Assembly (NCBI GenBank): GCA_019044685.2
Contig: JAGTXX020000012.1
Coordinates: 372,001-436,000, forward strand
Length of the DNA: 64,000 bases
Direction of reading: 5' to 3'
DNA from: Nannochloris sp. 'desiccata'
Taxonomy: Eukaryota; Chlorophyta; Trebouxiophyceae; Chlorellales; Chlorellaceae
The first letter of the stretch is position 1. Every line of letters starts with the position of its first letter. Shown here piece after piece: positions 1 to 12,600 of the stretch. A program made the translations under genes and the position numbers. The notes below the pieces were generated by a model. The model searched no databases. It worked only from the letters and a program-made list of their open reading frames with translations, and was not told where the DNA came from.

Positions 1-3000
1 TATCAACCATCTCCCTTTTTTAGTGAGCAGCTTACTGCATTTGAGCTTTGGTTAGAGCATGGAAGCGCAGATAAAACACCCCCAGAACAGCTTCCTATTG
101 TTCTGCAGGTGCTGCTTAGTCAGGTGCATAGATTACGTGCTTTGGTCCTGCTCGGTAGATTTCTAGACATGGGATCATGGGCGGTAGATCTTGCTTTATC
201 AGTAGGGATCTTTCCTTATGTTTTGAAGCTATTACAGACAACTGCACCAGATTTACGTAAGACTCTGGTGTTTATTTGGACCAAGATTATGGCCTGGGAT
301 GCAAATAGCCAAGTGCAAAGTGATCTCATAAAAGATAGCGGGCATTTATACTTTATTAAACATTTGGAATCGTCACAGCAAGAAGCTGGAGTAGGTGCTG
401 AATCTAGAGCTCAAGCGGCGTTTGTATTGTCAGCGATATGCAACGGACATCCAAAGGGGCAGTTGTTGTGTGCGCAAGCTGGGTTGTTGCAGGTCTGTGC
501 CAGTCAACTGCCAGTCGCCCTGGCTGCGGCAGAAGCGGCAGAAAGGAGTGATCCTGCGAAAGCGAGGGATGAGATGTTGCTGGCAAAGTGGCTGGTGCTC
601 TGTATTGGTAAAGTGTGTGAAGATATGCCAGAGCTGACAGCAGCAGCGCTGAGGAGCGAGGTGAGTAGTGGAAAAATGGCGGAACAATACCAGTGACTAT
701 CTATATTCTTTATTCTACACTTCTTAACCTAACTGTACCTCTGCTTTCCTACAGATCCACGAGTTTCTTTTAAAGCTCCTTGCAGCAGATGACTCTGAAG
801 TCAGGGCAGCTGCAGTCTTCTCTCTTGGTGCACTCATTCAAGCGGCAGAATATATTTCCCCCGAGACAGCGGCAGCTCCAGACGCAGAGGCCCACCCCAG
901 CCATCTGCTAGACCAAGAGCGTCTTGTACTCGAACGAGTCATTATTGCTGGTCTTCTTGAAGTGGTGTATGATGGAAGTCCTCTGGTAAGAGCTGAAGTT
1001 GCCCGGGCCTTGGCTCGTGTTGCCCTCGGACACTCTGTGCTCTTCCAAGATGCAGTGCACGCTCACCAAAAAACGTCTGCTCGAATTTTGCGTGCTAAAT
1101 CCTCGGCCTCCCAAAACTTAAACAAGGCCTTATTAGATGCAGCGCAGTCTGCACCAACTGGTGGCGCTCCGAGCACAGCATCAAGTAGTGGAGAGGCTAT
1201 GTGGGTAGGGCAACAAAGCTCTAGTGTGCAGGAACGGTCGCAAACTGACAGTAATGGAAAGCCAGTATCTTCCGGTTCCCTGCCTGAGCATTCTCCTGGA
1301 GTACGGATGCGCGATGATCTTTACGAGCCGATGCTTCACGTTGGCTTAGACAAGAGCAATCTTGGTGGCGTCTATGCTTCAGCGGATGCTGCTAGAGTTG
1401 GCGGAGGGCTTTATCACGCCGTTGTGGAAGCTCTTTGTACTCTGGCAATAGATTTTGCGCCACAAGTTTTGAAGGCAGGTCGCTCTGCGTTAGAAGCTGC
1501 ACATGTAGAAATGGTCTTTATCGGTCAGCGTTCTGCTGCTGCTGGATTGGCTTCCTTGCGGCCGCCGCAAACCTCGCCGCAGCCACTTCCTCCTGGCGCG
1601 TCTTCTAGCGCTGGCTCGGCGATGTCATCGTTCCTACCAAAGTCGTGGCAGTCGAAGAGTTGGAGATCTTTCCAGAGCACCGGACGACCAATAGCTGCGT
1701 CAAGTGTCGCTAGTAGCGGAGCTTCAAGTCCGGAATCATCCGTCCCAACACTCGGTTCATCAGAAACCTCGCGAATATCAAAGCCTCCATTTGTTCTGCG
1801 AATGTTGCCTGATTCTGGGGATCTTGAAGGAACTGTGCATCGTGGCAATGAAATTCGCACGGTTCCAGCTGCTCATCTTCGCTTAGGCCCGTCGCTAGTT
1901 TATTTTACTAGCTGCAAACAGTATCGCTGGCCATCTTTGCCGCCGCTTGCTTTAGAGGAGCGCGGCCCTGCTTGGCTTCGCCCTGTACCGACAGGTAAAG
2001 TGCAAGAGCGCTCTAACATGCGCGATGAAGGTATCGCCAAGTGCCGAGCTGTTGCAGATCAAGGCGTTCGCATGCGCGAGCAAGTGATTACTGTAAATGT
2101 TTCTGCGGAGCGGACAACTGCGCTGCTGCTAGAGCCGTTTAAGCCTCTGTTAGTAACTGCTGACGGCGAAGGTACTGTTCGTGTCATGGATTATGCATAC
2201 CAGACGCCTTTGAACCATTTCTCAGTGTCTTCTAGCGAAGCTGGACCAATTACTGTCAAGTCTCTCTATCGCATCAACACTTTGTACAATGAAGTCCTGA
2301 TGTGTTGCACTGGAGATGGTATGGTATCTGTTTGGCGCGATTATGCAAAGAAAGGCAGGCAACGTTTGGCTACTGCGTGGCAATCTGTTCTAGTCCCATC
2401 CCAAGGAATGCCTTGCTCAGAAGCTACTTTCTGCTATTCTAGCGTGCATATGGGCGGTACGCTGTACGCCGCTGGTGGAAGGAACACGCCGAAGGGTCTT
2501 ATCATTAATGCGTGGGACCTTCATCGCGAATATTGCGTCTCCCAACTAGGCGGTGGCGAAGAAGAAGAAAAGACTTCTTGTATAACTCATTTGGCAGCTT
2601 CTGATAGTTCGCCTATTGTTTATGCTGCAAATGCTGGTGGCAACGTGCGCATCTTTGACCTGCGTACTCAGCAGCAAGTAGAGCGAATCCAGCCATCAAT
2701 TAAAGATACTTTGGTCGGCATGGTACCCGAGCCTGGAGGTGTTGAAAACCAGCTGGTTCTCGGTTATCGCAATGGTACTTTGAACTTTTTGGACTGCAGG
2801 GTATTAAGTAGTTCTTCACCAACAGTATCGTTATTGCGGAGCATCGAAGGACATAGCAAAGGAAATGTGACAACTCTCTGTGGTCATAAGCATGCACCTT
2901 TAGTAGCTAGTGCCACAACTTCACAAGTTGTGAAGGTTTGGTCCCTTCGCGGCCAGCAAGTTGGTGTTATTCGGCCACATAGTTCGATTCTTGGGCAACC

Positions 3001-3109
3001 TATTGGTCCTGCTACTTGCCTCGCTTTTGCTCCATACTCTTTGCAGCTTGCTTCTGGAGGAGCCGATTCTATATGCGCTGTTTACTCGTTAGAATTAGGT
3101 GGTCAGTAA
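1..3109 (+). CDS. RPTOR: Raptor (TORC1 scaffold), 5' end outside window
   Basis: Raptor is the scaffold of TOR complex 1. It brings substrates to TOR kinase and helps place the complex on endomembranes. The reading frame is open at base 1. Exons are 1-660 and 755-3109, with a phase-0 GT-AG intron. About 1,004 C-terminal residues are visible, against roughly 1,300 in the full family. The first exon carries the very conserved Raptor HEAT/armadillo stretch ([20 protein letters not shown] and [16 protein letters not shown]). A long Ser/Pro-rich linker follows, and then a WD40 propeller from about window residue 665 to the end. The N-terminal caspase-like RNC domain must lie upstream. The gene converges on FAB1 with only about 50 bp between stop codons. 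The identification is firm. Confidence 0.95.
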
Positions 3110-3162
3110 ATGTTTAAAGATTATTAGGTGTACAAACTAAAACAATGTAAAATCACTAGAAT

Positions 3163-6100
3163 TCACCCAATGTCAGAACAAATATTGTTTGGGGGCTTCG
3201 TTAAGCACGGCACTACTGTAAAGTAAGAGAGCATCGCAGCCCTAAATCTGCGAGCATATTGTTGCGGTGAAATGATAGTCGGCTCTTTCCCCGCCCCGCC
3301 AAGCAGGCCAGACTTTTTAACCCAGCTTTCTACTTGCTTATCCCACGTATACTGGCGAACATAATCGACTAATCCAATTACCAGCTTCTGTTGGATCCTA
3401 TTAAACCCGACGAGCAAGCTATAGTCCATTACACCAAGCGACGCAAGAAAATTTGTATCATCACACAAACTTTGCTGCAGCGTCAAAAAGGCAGCTGGAG
3501 TTACCAGTGTTGGACTCGTTCGAATCAATTCTCTCAAATTGTCATCCAATAAGACAGTAGGACCTCCATTACGAGACTCCGTTTCGTTAGCATACCGATC
3601 TCTTTCAGAGCCTTTGAGATCATAAATGGATTGGACTTCGCAGCCATGGAACAAATTCTCCATGATAATGAAATCCATTAATCCTTCTTTCCCAAAAGAA
3701 GGAGCTCGGGCGCTGAAATACTCTATCTGAACTTGATAAATCCCAATGATCTTCGCTAAGCAGCTCTTCCCGCCTTGACCTTCGCCTCCGCTCGCACCAA
3801 CATATTTGAAGTATTCAGGCGCATATTCTAACACCGACTGCTTCTCAGATTTAGTAAGCTGTTTAATGACGTATCTATCATCCATACTTTTCGCGAAAAA
3901 AACGTTGGACTTGCCCCCTTGTGCTGACCACGGCACACAACGTCCGATTGAAGCCAGGTACGCTGATTCTCCCCCACTGATACACAGTTGCCGCAAAGCA
4001 GCAAAATGTGGCGCATAGTAAGCAGTCATTTGAAAGCGCGCAGTGCCAGATGCAGACTTGTCTTCGGCGATCATTTGACAATCTAACTGCAAAGACGCCT
4101 GTAATACGCGCTCCTCCACCGAAAGACCAGCGTCAACCTTGAGTCTCGTTTCGACAGATTCCTCTGAATGACTTTCGTCTAGACAACTGTCCTTTGCTTG
4201 TTCAGCATAAGTTTTATATTGTTTGCTAGATAAAAAGAACGCCACAATAGAAGTAGGTTCTTTATCATACACTGTAACAGGAGGTTGACTGCCGTCTGCT
4301 TCATTGGGAAGTAATGGGCGACCGGTGAGAAAGCTTTGCAAGGGGATTATTCTAGGCGGCGGGGTTCCCTCCTCCAACGTTTCCACGAGCTGACCCGTTG
4401 CTAGTTCAGAAAGACTATCAACGAGGCGTTCCAGCCTGTTTTCAAAGTCGGCATCGATCTCATCATCTGCGGTAGTTGCTCGCCGCAGTTCCATGTCTAT
4501 GTTTACACCTCGGAGATCGATAGTTGTTGAAGGACCCCATTGCCGTTTTGCGGAAGAACCGATGTCTGGATTGCTGTTCGCGCGAGCCAGATTTAATTGT
4601 TCTTGTTCTTCGAAATGCGATACATAGCGTGCCACTAATCCGGTGGGAATAGCTTCGTCTATTAAGACAGGTTCCTTAGGAAGAGTCTGAGCTCCTGGAT
4701 CCGTAACTTCGATAAGTTTAGGCGCCATGAAGCTTTGCGTAGGCATATTGGGCACAGGCTTCTGGCCATTGACCGGTGGCAGCGACTGAAAAGCATGCAC
4801 AGAACTCGCAGCGCTGCTTGATCGCGAGTGCGCGATGTAAGTTTGGTTTTGTGCATCACTTATCTGCCCAGCTTTAGCCGCGGCAGTATTGCCTGATTGC
4901 AAAAAGGCAGAATCCCAACGTTGCACAAGCATTGCCAAGTGCCGCCGCAGCTTATTAACCAACTGCACTGGCCTTGTGATGAGATCCACTGAATCAAAAG
5001 GGCCTTCTGTGGGAATACTTCGCACTGTTGTCATTAATGTCGTTTTCACTTCAGCAAGAGTGCTTAAACAATCCTCAGCGAGCGTTGCTTGTGTCCCAGA
5101 TCGGTACAGTGCTACGATTTTCTGGAGGGAATCCAAAATCTCATCGGTTTCCTGTGCAAAAAAAAAACATGAAGTCAGTTAAGTTAAATCTACAAACTTG
5201 CATTGTTGACAGTAGAAAGCTCTGAATTGCTTGCCTCTGTCAATGCTTTCACCTCTTCTACCAGCCACCGGGCTGTACTGTCTTCAGAAACTGAAAGATG
5301 GTTTGAAGGGAGCTGTATTGCAAACGGCTTGATGACCGAGTGGTGCAGACAGATAACAGTCCTCCCAAGGCCCAAGTAACGAACAAAATCATGCTGGAAA
5401 GAAGCACCTGACACCGAGAGATGCCTAGAATCAAGTAATAAAGTCAGAAGATGGGAAAAAGAGATGCGGGCAGCATCCAAAGAGAGAGAAATTCGCTGCA
5501 CCGCCTGCCCAATAGCGGCGTCTCTAGCACGCCCCATTGGCCGCATCCAGTACCAGACAGTACGCTTTTCAGCCCCTAACAACTCTTTATCAGCCGGGAG
5601 ATGAACACTAGAGAGCGTAACAAGGCTATCACCATGAAAGAAACTCCGCAGATGCAAGGCAGCACCGTCACCACACTGCGGATGGGGGCACTTGCGATTG
5701 GTTGGTGCAGCAGCTGCTAAGAAATCTGCCAACGGGAGGTCTCCTTCTCTATAATAGGGCATAGCATGCAGATGAGGAGCTTCGCATTGAATCCCTTTTG
5801 CAGGATTCTTGCACGAAATGGACAACCAAAGTTCCTGGGTACACTCAAAATCTAATGAGGTAGCCGCGGAAGTATTCTCCTCAAGTTTTAGTTCAGCGTT
5901 ACCTCCAAAAACGGAGCAATGAGGCGATGCTGATGTAATCAAGCCATTTCCTCTCGTTTCTAATGCGTGTAGAGCAGATTCTCGAGCAAGTACTTGTGCT
6001 CTGGCACCGTTGCTCGATGCAAGATCTGGGAGGAGTGCTGCAGCTGCCACAAACTGGTCTGCTAAGAAAGCCGCCTCTATGCTATTCCATAATGATGCAA

Positions 6101-7016
6101 AGCAAGCGTTGATTGCCACTTCCTTTACCCTTTTGAGTTCGTCTAGACTATTTCCCTGAAGGACGATGCTGGCTCCGAGCCCCCGAGCACAGCCTTTGAA
6201 AAACATCACAGGAGTAGGCTCAGAAGCTTCTTCTTCCCCGTTTTCTGTGCTCTGTGGCTGAAATACCTCGAATACTTGACAACTACCCACACATGCTAAT
6301 GTTAAAGCTGCTCCAACTGGCTTTACAGTGCTGCCAACACATCGAGCCACTCGTCGGAGCAGCTCTGGCTTGACCCCAGTCGCTAGAGATATACCAGCTT
6401 CTAATAAAAGCTCCTGTGCATGACTTGCAGCCCCTCCTTCTACTAATACAACATCAGGCCCTACTTCTGTCAGCCCTTCCACCCAGTTTCTTAGCCGTTG
6501 TCGCTCTGTATCCATCAGGGCGTCGATGCTCGATAATTTGTCTTGAGCAGGGTCCTGTTCTAGCGCTCCAGAAAGCGTAACTATACGGGGATTTTGAATT
6601 AAGGTACGCATCCGTTTATGTGCGACGTTTTTATGGCATACGACCCCATCTACAGCGCTAGAACCAGCTTGAGGTAGCTCTACACCTGGGTGGAGGACCT
6701 TCTTTATTTTTATCGCCCTGCGGAAGTCTAAATCGCCGCTCATACGTAACTCTGATGGAGATATAAACCCTGCAGCATCACGTGCGAGTCTAGAGAGTAA
6801 AGGACCCCAAATTTTCGCATTTTGTACTCCTTCTGATTCTAGCAGCTGAGCGACGACGGCGTCAATGTGGCCGGCAGAAGCAGTTAAAAATGCAGCCCTG
6901 GAAGCTGTGCCAATGGAGCTGCGTAAGTCAGCATCTATTTCAGGAGGAATTTCCCAGGTTAAGGCTGTGTCCCTAACAGGTTGCTTGACCTCTGCAGCGC
7001 CACCAGAGGTAGACAT
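3163..7016 (-). CDS. FAB1: FAB1/PIKfyve-type phosphatidylinositol-3-phosphate 5-kinase without FYVE domain
   Basis: The enzyme phosphorylates PI3P to PI(3,5)P2 on endosomal and vacuolar membranes. Exon 1 begins at the ATG ending at 7016. It holds a Cpn60/TCP1-like domain (ALEQD, VLVEGGAAS; about residues 130-310) and the FAB1 Cys-rich region (CPHPQCGDGA; about 390-570). Exon 2 (3163-5151) holds the C-terminal PIP kinase, with GVMDYSLLVGFN near 3410-3440 and the Mg-binding DYVRQYTWDK near 3345-3380. The acceptor is clear at 5152. The best phase-0 donor is at 5252 (GAG|GTGAAA); a weaker phase-0 GT lies closer. This gives about 1,250 residues. No FYVE finger precedes the chaperonin domain, as in Arabidopsis FAB1C/D. 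The exact donor is uncertain. Confidence 0.93.
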
Positions 7017-7415
7017 TGCAAGTCACCAAGAGAGGGATGGAAATGTTATCAGATTATATAAAACACCGTGCAGCATTTTTGCAGCTGGACCACAAAATAC
7101 GTCATTCGATGTACACAAAGCTGCAGTCTCCGTATCGTGTTATCTATTACTGGTGCTTGCCCTTCTTAAAATCTTCGAAGCGATCGGCTTAGGATATTGC
7201 CAGGACAAAATTGGCTTGGCCGTTAGAATCAAAAATTGGGTCTTACAGTATTAACCCAAATCAGAATACCGAAATTAAATGTCTCGTATCTTGTATTTTA
7301 AAAATTGCAAATTTAATTATTCAAATAATTCGTTGCCGTCGGCCGACAGTGCTGTCTGCCAACGAAGTTAAAGCTCGCCGAGGCTGACTTTCTGCATTTT
7401 AATCTATTCATTGCA
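7017..7415. other. Divergent intergenic region between FAB1 and ATIC
   Basis: This is about 400 bp between two divergent start codons, so it should hold both promoters and 5' UTRs. A TATATAAA string at 7055-7062 is the only box-like element I see, and it is far from either ATG. A short GC-rich imperfect inverted repeat lies near 7330-7365. No coding signal was found. Confidence 0.5.
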
Positions 7416-9469
7416 ATGAAGTTAGGTGTTAGGTGCCAGGCTCTGGCCGGAAGGTGCTTTCTCCGACAGCAGCAGTCTTCATCTTCGACCGCATCAAAGG
7501 CTCTCTCTTCTGCTACTGCTCTCCAGATAGCGCCTGAAACTTTCAACAGGTGCGTAGAAGTAGTATTTGATGACATGGATCAGAAATCCTTGCCTTGTTG
7601 CTGCGTTATTGACAGTTGTTTTGAGCATGCTGTTTGAAAATTTACAACTTTGGTTGTTAAACTTATGTAGTATTCACACACTTTTCCTTCGCAGGACCCC
7701 TCTTACTCAAGCTACTCGCACCCGTGCTGCAACAATCGTGATGGCCGCCGCTGCAGGTAAGAATTCTATCCTTGGCCGTCCTCTTTAAAAATTCACTGCC
7801 ACCGCCCGTTACTAGTTGCGACCTCTCCTGCCCTCTGTGTAAACCTCTGATTTCCTTCTTCTACCAACCATATGAAACAGGCCAATCCAAGGGCAAGGTC
7901 CTTATCTCTGTCTCTGATAAGACTGGCCTTGACAGCCTCGCCAAGGGTCTCCATGACTTGGGCTATGAAATTGTCTCAACCGGCGGAAGTGCTGCCGTCA
8001 TTGAAAAAGCTGGCATCCCTGTCAAGCGCGTTGAAGAGCTCACCGGCTTCCCTGAAATGCTCGATGGACGAGTCAAGACTTTACACCCTGGTGTTCACGG
8101 TGGTTTACTCGCTCGTCGTGATCTTCCTGCTCATCTTTCCGCAATTGGAGACCACAACATTTCTTTGATTGACATTCTTGTCGTCAACCTCTATCCCTTC
8201 CGTCAGACGGTCACTTCTGCCAACTGCACCTACGAATCTGGTGTAGAGAATATAGATATTGGTGGCCCTGCTATGATCCGTGCTGCTGCTAAAAATCACG
8301 CATCTGTGACTGTCGTTGTCGACCCCTCTGATTACGATGCTCTCTTGGAGCAATTGAAGAGCACTCCTTCCGCTGAAGAAGCTCTTGCTACTCGTAAACA
8401 GATGGCCTGGAAGGCTTTCCAGCACACTGCCAGCTACGATGCTACAGTTGCTGAATGGATGTGGGGTCAAATTGGTGAGGGCCCGGCCCCTGAGCTGGCT
8501 GTCCCCATGAAACTTGCACAAGGGCTCCGGTATGGTGAGAACCCGCATCAAAATGCTGCCTTCTACGTAGATACTTCCCTAGCTGAAAATGATGCTGGTG
8601 GTGTCGCTACTTCTGTCCAGCATCACGGTAAAGAGATGTCGTACAATAACTACCTCGATGCAGATGCAGCCTACTCTACTTGCTGCGATTTTGCTGATGC
8701 TACTTGTGTGATTGTCAAGCATACCAACCCTTGTGGTGTTGCTTCTCGGGAAGATTTGTTGGAAGCATACCGTCTTGCTGTTATTGCTGATCCTATCAGT
8801 GCTTTTGGAGGTATCGTGGCCTTTAACCGTAGTGTAGATGCTGACCTTGCTCGTGAGATTCGTGAGTTCCGTAGCCCTACCGATGGGGAGACCCGTATGT
8901 TTTACGAGATTGTGATTGCTCCTAGCTATACTCCTGAAGGCCTTGAAATTTTAAAAGGTAAATCAAAGACTCTGCGCATTTTAGAGGCAAAGGCTCGTGC
9001 TCCTAGTGGTCGGTCTCTTCGCCAGGTTGCTGGTGGATGGCTTCAACAGGGAGCTGATAATCTTACCCCTGATAAAATTGAGTTTACTTGTGTATCCAAG
9101 GCTCAGCCTACGCCTGAACAACTCGCCGATCTCAAATTTGCTTGGCTTTGTGTTAAGCATGTTAAGAGTAATGCTATTACCGTTGCCAAGAACCAAAAAT
9201 TGCTTGGCATGGGTAGTGGTCAGCCTAATCGAGTGAAATCTGTCCAGATTGCCCTTGAAAAGGCAACTGCTGAGGTCGAGGGATCGGTCCTTGCATCTGA
9301 TGCTTTCTTCCCCTTCAGTTGGAATGATTCAGTAGAGATTGCATGCCAGGCCGGTGTTGGCGCCATTGTTCATCCTGGTGGTAGCATGCGCGATCAAGAT
9401 GCGATCGACTGCTGTGATAAGTATGGAGTTGTGCTTATGACCACTGGAGTGCGTCATTTCAAGCATTAA
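7416..9469 (+). CDS. ATIC: Bifunctional AICAR transformylase/IMP cyclohydrolase (PurH/ATIC), probably plastid-targeted
   Basis: It catalyses the last two steps of de novo purine synthesis: AICAR formylation by 10-formyl-THF, then cyclisation to IMP. Exons are 7416-7549, 7695-7756 and 7881-9469, with clean GT-AG junctions in matching phases, giving 594 residues. The first 65 or so residues are rich in Ser, Ala, Arg and Gln and look like a transit peptide. The MGS-like cyclohydrolase domain follows (KGKVLISVSDKTGL, TGFPEMLDGRVKTLHP, near 7886-8500). The transformylase half has KHTNPCG near 8719-8740 and ends in HPGGSMRDQDAID. Length and motifs match bacterial and plant PurH. Plant purine synthesis runs in plastids, so plastid import is inferred from the leader and that knowledge. 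A second Met at 7741 could serve as an alternative start. Confidence 0.96.
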
Positions 9470-9665
9470 ATTTGCTAAAAATATTGCTGTCAAAGAAAGA
9501 AAAAAGCAAGTGGCAGGTATATGGTCTGTTGCCGTGTTTTTCCCTTCTCTCGACAAATTGTCTTTATCTTATATTCTTTCTTTGTTTCGTCTTTGTTCTC
9601 TGTCCCTTTTACTTTTGTCGCTAAATAACATAACGTTAGATCTATTAACACAATCCATCATTTTT

Positions 9666-12600
9666 CTAACATATTTTAAAAGCACCTTCAAGAACAGGCT
9701 CGCTCTCTTCCGCTCTCTTAAGAGCTCTCGCCAAATCAGTGCCACTTTGCAGTTCAGAATAGAAACGAGCCCAAAAGGCACTTAAACTTCTGCAGTTTCC
9801 TGTGGCAGTATGTGCTTCTTCGGGGAAAATCACCGCAAGAGTCCCAGCTGCAGAGAACGCAGTCAAACAAGAAGATGGGACCACCTCTGAGCATACTACT
9901 ATTTTCCCGGCCAGCACAGACTGCATCTTATCTTCGATGGCATTTGCATCCAAAAGCACTGCTGGTGATGAGTACTGAACTAGTATAACTGACACATTGC
10001 CACAGTACACAGTACTGACTGCACGAACAGTTATATTATTGCTATACAGCAGAGTTACTTCACCACCACAATGTTCAAAAACGATCGGTAAAGATACAGA
10101 ACAAGGGTCATAACCAGCGCCGCGTACGATAGCCTCAGCCTCAGGACCTGTGATAATAAGATAGAAATAATGATAAGAAATACAATTAATGGCTATTAAC
10201 TAGTTAGATCGACTAAAACTTGGAAATATCTTGTGGTGAAAAAAGAATTTGTAAAAAAAAACTTACTTGGCACCGTCACTGCTGCAAAGGAGTCGTTCCA
10301 GCGCAGAACAAAGCCAGAAGGGCATACACGGAGGGCTAAATGAACAATTCCTACTGGAGACAATGCATTCTCAATACTGTGCTGCAGTACTGATAAGGGA
10401 TCGATTTCATCAAATACAGTAGCAATGCCGCCGACTCTGCCGCTGTTGCTGGCACCGCCGCTGGCTTCTGTTGTTGCTCCTGGTCGTCTGCGAGACGCTT
10501 TCGACTTTGCAGGCAAGGGAGATGGGCTGAAAGCAATTGGATGTGATATAGGAGAAGGGGAAATACGATCATCTCCTGCTGGTGGTGATGGCGTCGCTGC
10601 TTCAGTCGGCTCAAAAGCAACAACAGCAGGGCTTGGTGGCGCTGTCGTCGCTGCTGTTGTTGATGCTGGTTCCCCTTCCTTTTCCACTGCTGGAAGCTTC
10701 GAAGGAGAGAACCAGCTGAAGACAGAGTCCAAAGCACTGCCAAGATCGACTTCGACGACATTTGAAGAAGGCTGCTGCAGCTGTGATGAAACTGGTTCGA
10801 CAGCTGGTGCAGGAAGAACTTTATTTGCTGCGGGGGAAGCAGGTGCTTTTGACTTAGGAAGAGGAGTGCTGGTTGTAGCAGCTGATGAGACCACTACATC
10901 ACCTTGTTTCTTTGTACCGCCAGTCTCAGCCCCTCTTGGCTTCTCATACGACTGGAGATCAACAGATACCGAGCAATATTTCAACCGAGCACAAGCCTTT
11001 GCAGCCAATTCTTGGTCTGAAGAGTCGGCGCCGATGGGTATAGAGGTGAACACAGCCAAGCCACGGTGTAGCCCTAACACACGCTTTGGAAGCAGGGAAC
11101 TGAGAACCCCATTACCATCACCAGGAAGACCTGGAACAACTCCAGCTGCTCCTTTACCACCCAAACCACCACCGCCACTGTCACTCTTCAATAATGCTGC
11201 CGCCACTGCATCAAACTCTGCTGAGTTTTCCTCAATAAATTCATCAGTCGCTTCATCCAATAGCGCCCATTTCAACGGATCTATCTCATCTAATTCCATA
11301 GAACACCGTGGATCTACAGGATTGAATCTAAAATATTTCAAACTTGGAATTAATGGAGTCATTGTTGCCAAGGCTTCGTGTGCTCGCTCGACGTTCGTTG
11401 CGCTCTCAATTAATATATTTCCAGTATCCATAAACGCAGACATAGCTCGGTCTCGACGTGATTGAGGGGTTGACCCAGTACCTATACTGACAAAGACATC
11501 AATTGGAGCGTCAGGCCATAAAGCTCGAGCTTCTTGAAGAGCAATCACAGATGGGTTGTTTGCAACCACAGCTCCATCTTGAAATTTGTCACCACCACAG
11601 GTGAAATCATCCAGATAATAGATAGCAGCTGAAGAGGCGCGTACAGCTTGCCACACAGCATGATTCGAACTGCCTTTATGATAGCACATCTTCTCACGAT
11701 CACCACTTAAAGCAACGGGAAGCTCGTAATTTCTGAAAACAAAAGGCATGGCTGGAGAAGTACTTGCCAGGGTCGATACTAACGCGATTTTGGGGACATC
11801 AAGGCACGCAGTATCGATGAGCGCATCTGATGGACATCGTGGATCTTGTGCAAAGCTACAATACTCTTTTAATAACGTTTCGTACACAGCTGCGTCATGT
11901 TTATATCCGACCACCACCGCTCTGACATGTTGCGTTTTGGAGTGAAAAGTTCTGTAGAATGCTTCCATCCACGATTCATCCTTTTCTTTATTCAGATTCG
12001 GCCTACTAAATACCTTTTGACCGAGAACTTTATAAATTTTCTCGGCTTCATTCATTGAAAATTTTCGAAGACCGAGTGCTACGGCTAAAAGTCCGCCAGT
12101 GGACGTGCCAACTATTAAATCAAATAATGAATGAATAGGCCGACCCGTGCGGAGTTCTAATTGCCGTAATAATCGCACAGTAGCCATACCCTTCATACCT
12201 CCACCATCCATTGATAGAATCCGTAACCCTCGTCCTTGGGGCAGTGGTCGGCCGACTGCTCGGCTGACGCCGCTGACGTCACCAAGAATTGCCAAAGCAC
12301 GGACAGCAGCAGCTTTAATTCGTAAAGGGACAGCTTGAAGAGTACGTTTAGGAGGTATATTAGGTGTACCGCTATTATCTATGTTTTCAATATTAACAGT
12401 GACAGTATTCATACCAGGGGCAGCCGTGCCCTCAGCAAGGTGTAAAATTGTACTCATTACTCTAGGATTTGACGACAGCTGAAGCTTTCCAGCTGATGAA
12501 AACGCTAAATTGCCTAGACATTTTAACGCCGCCGTACGTAAATCTTGACTATTATTGTCTCCATCATTAATAATATTAAGAATTATTTCTATTGTGTCAG

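Noticed and set aside
10425..11465. 346-residue plus-strand ORF
   Set aside because: It is antisense to the low-complexity part of the phospholipase gene and has no domain signal.
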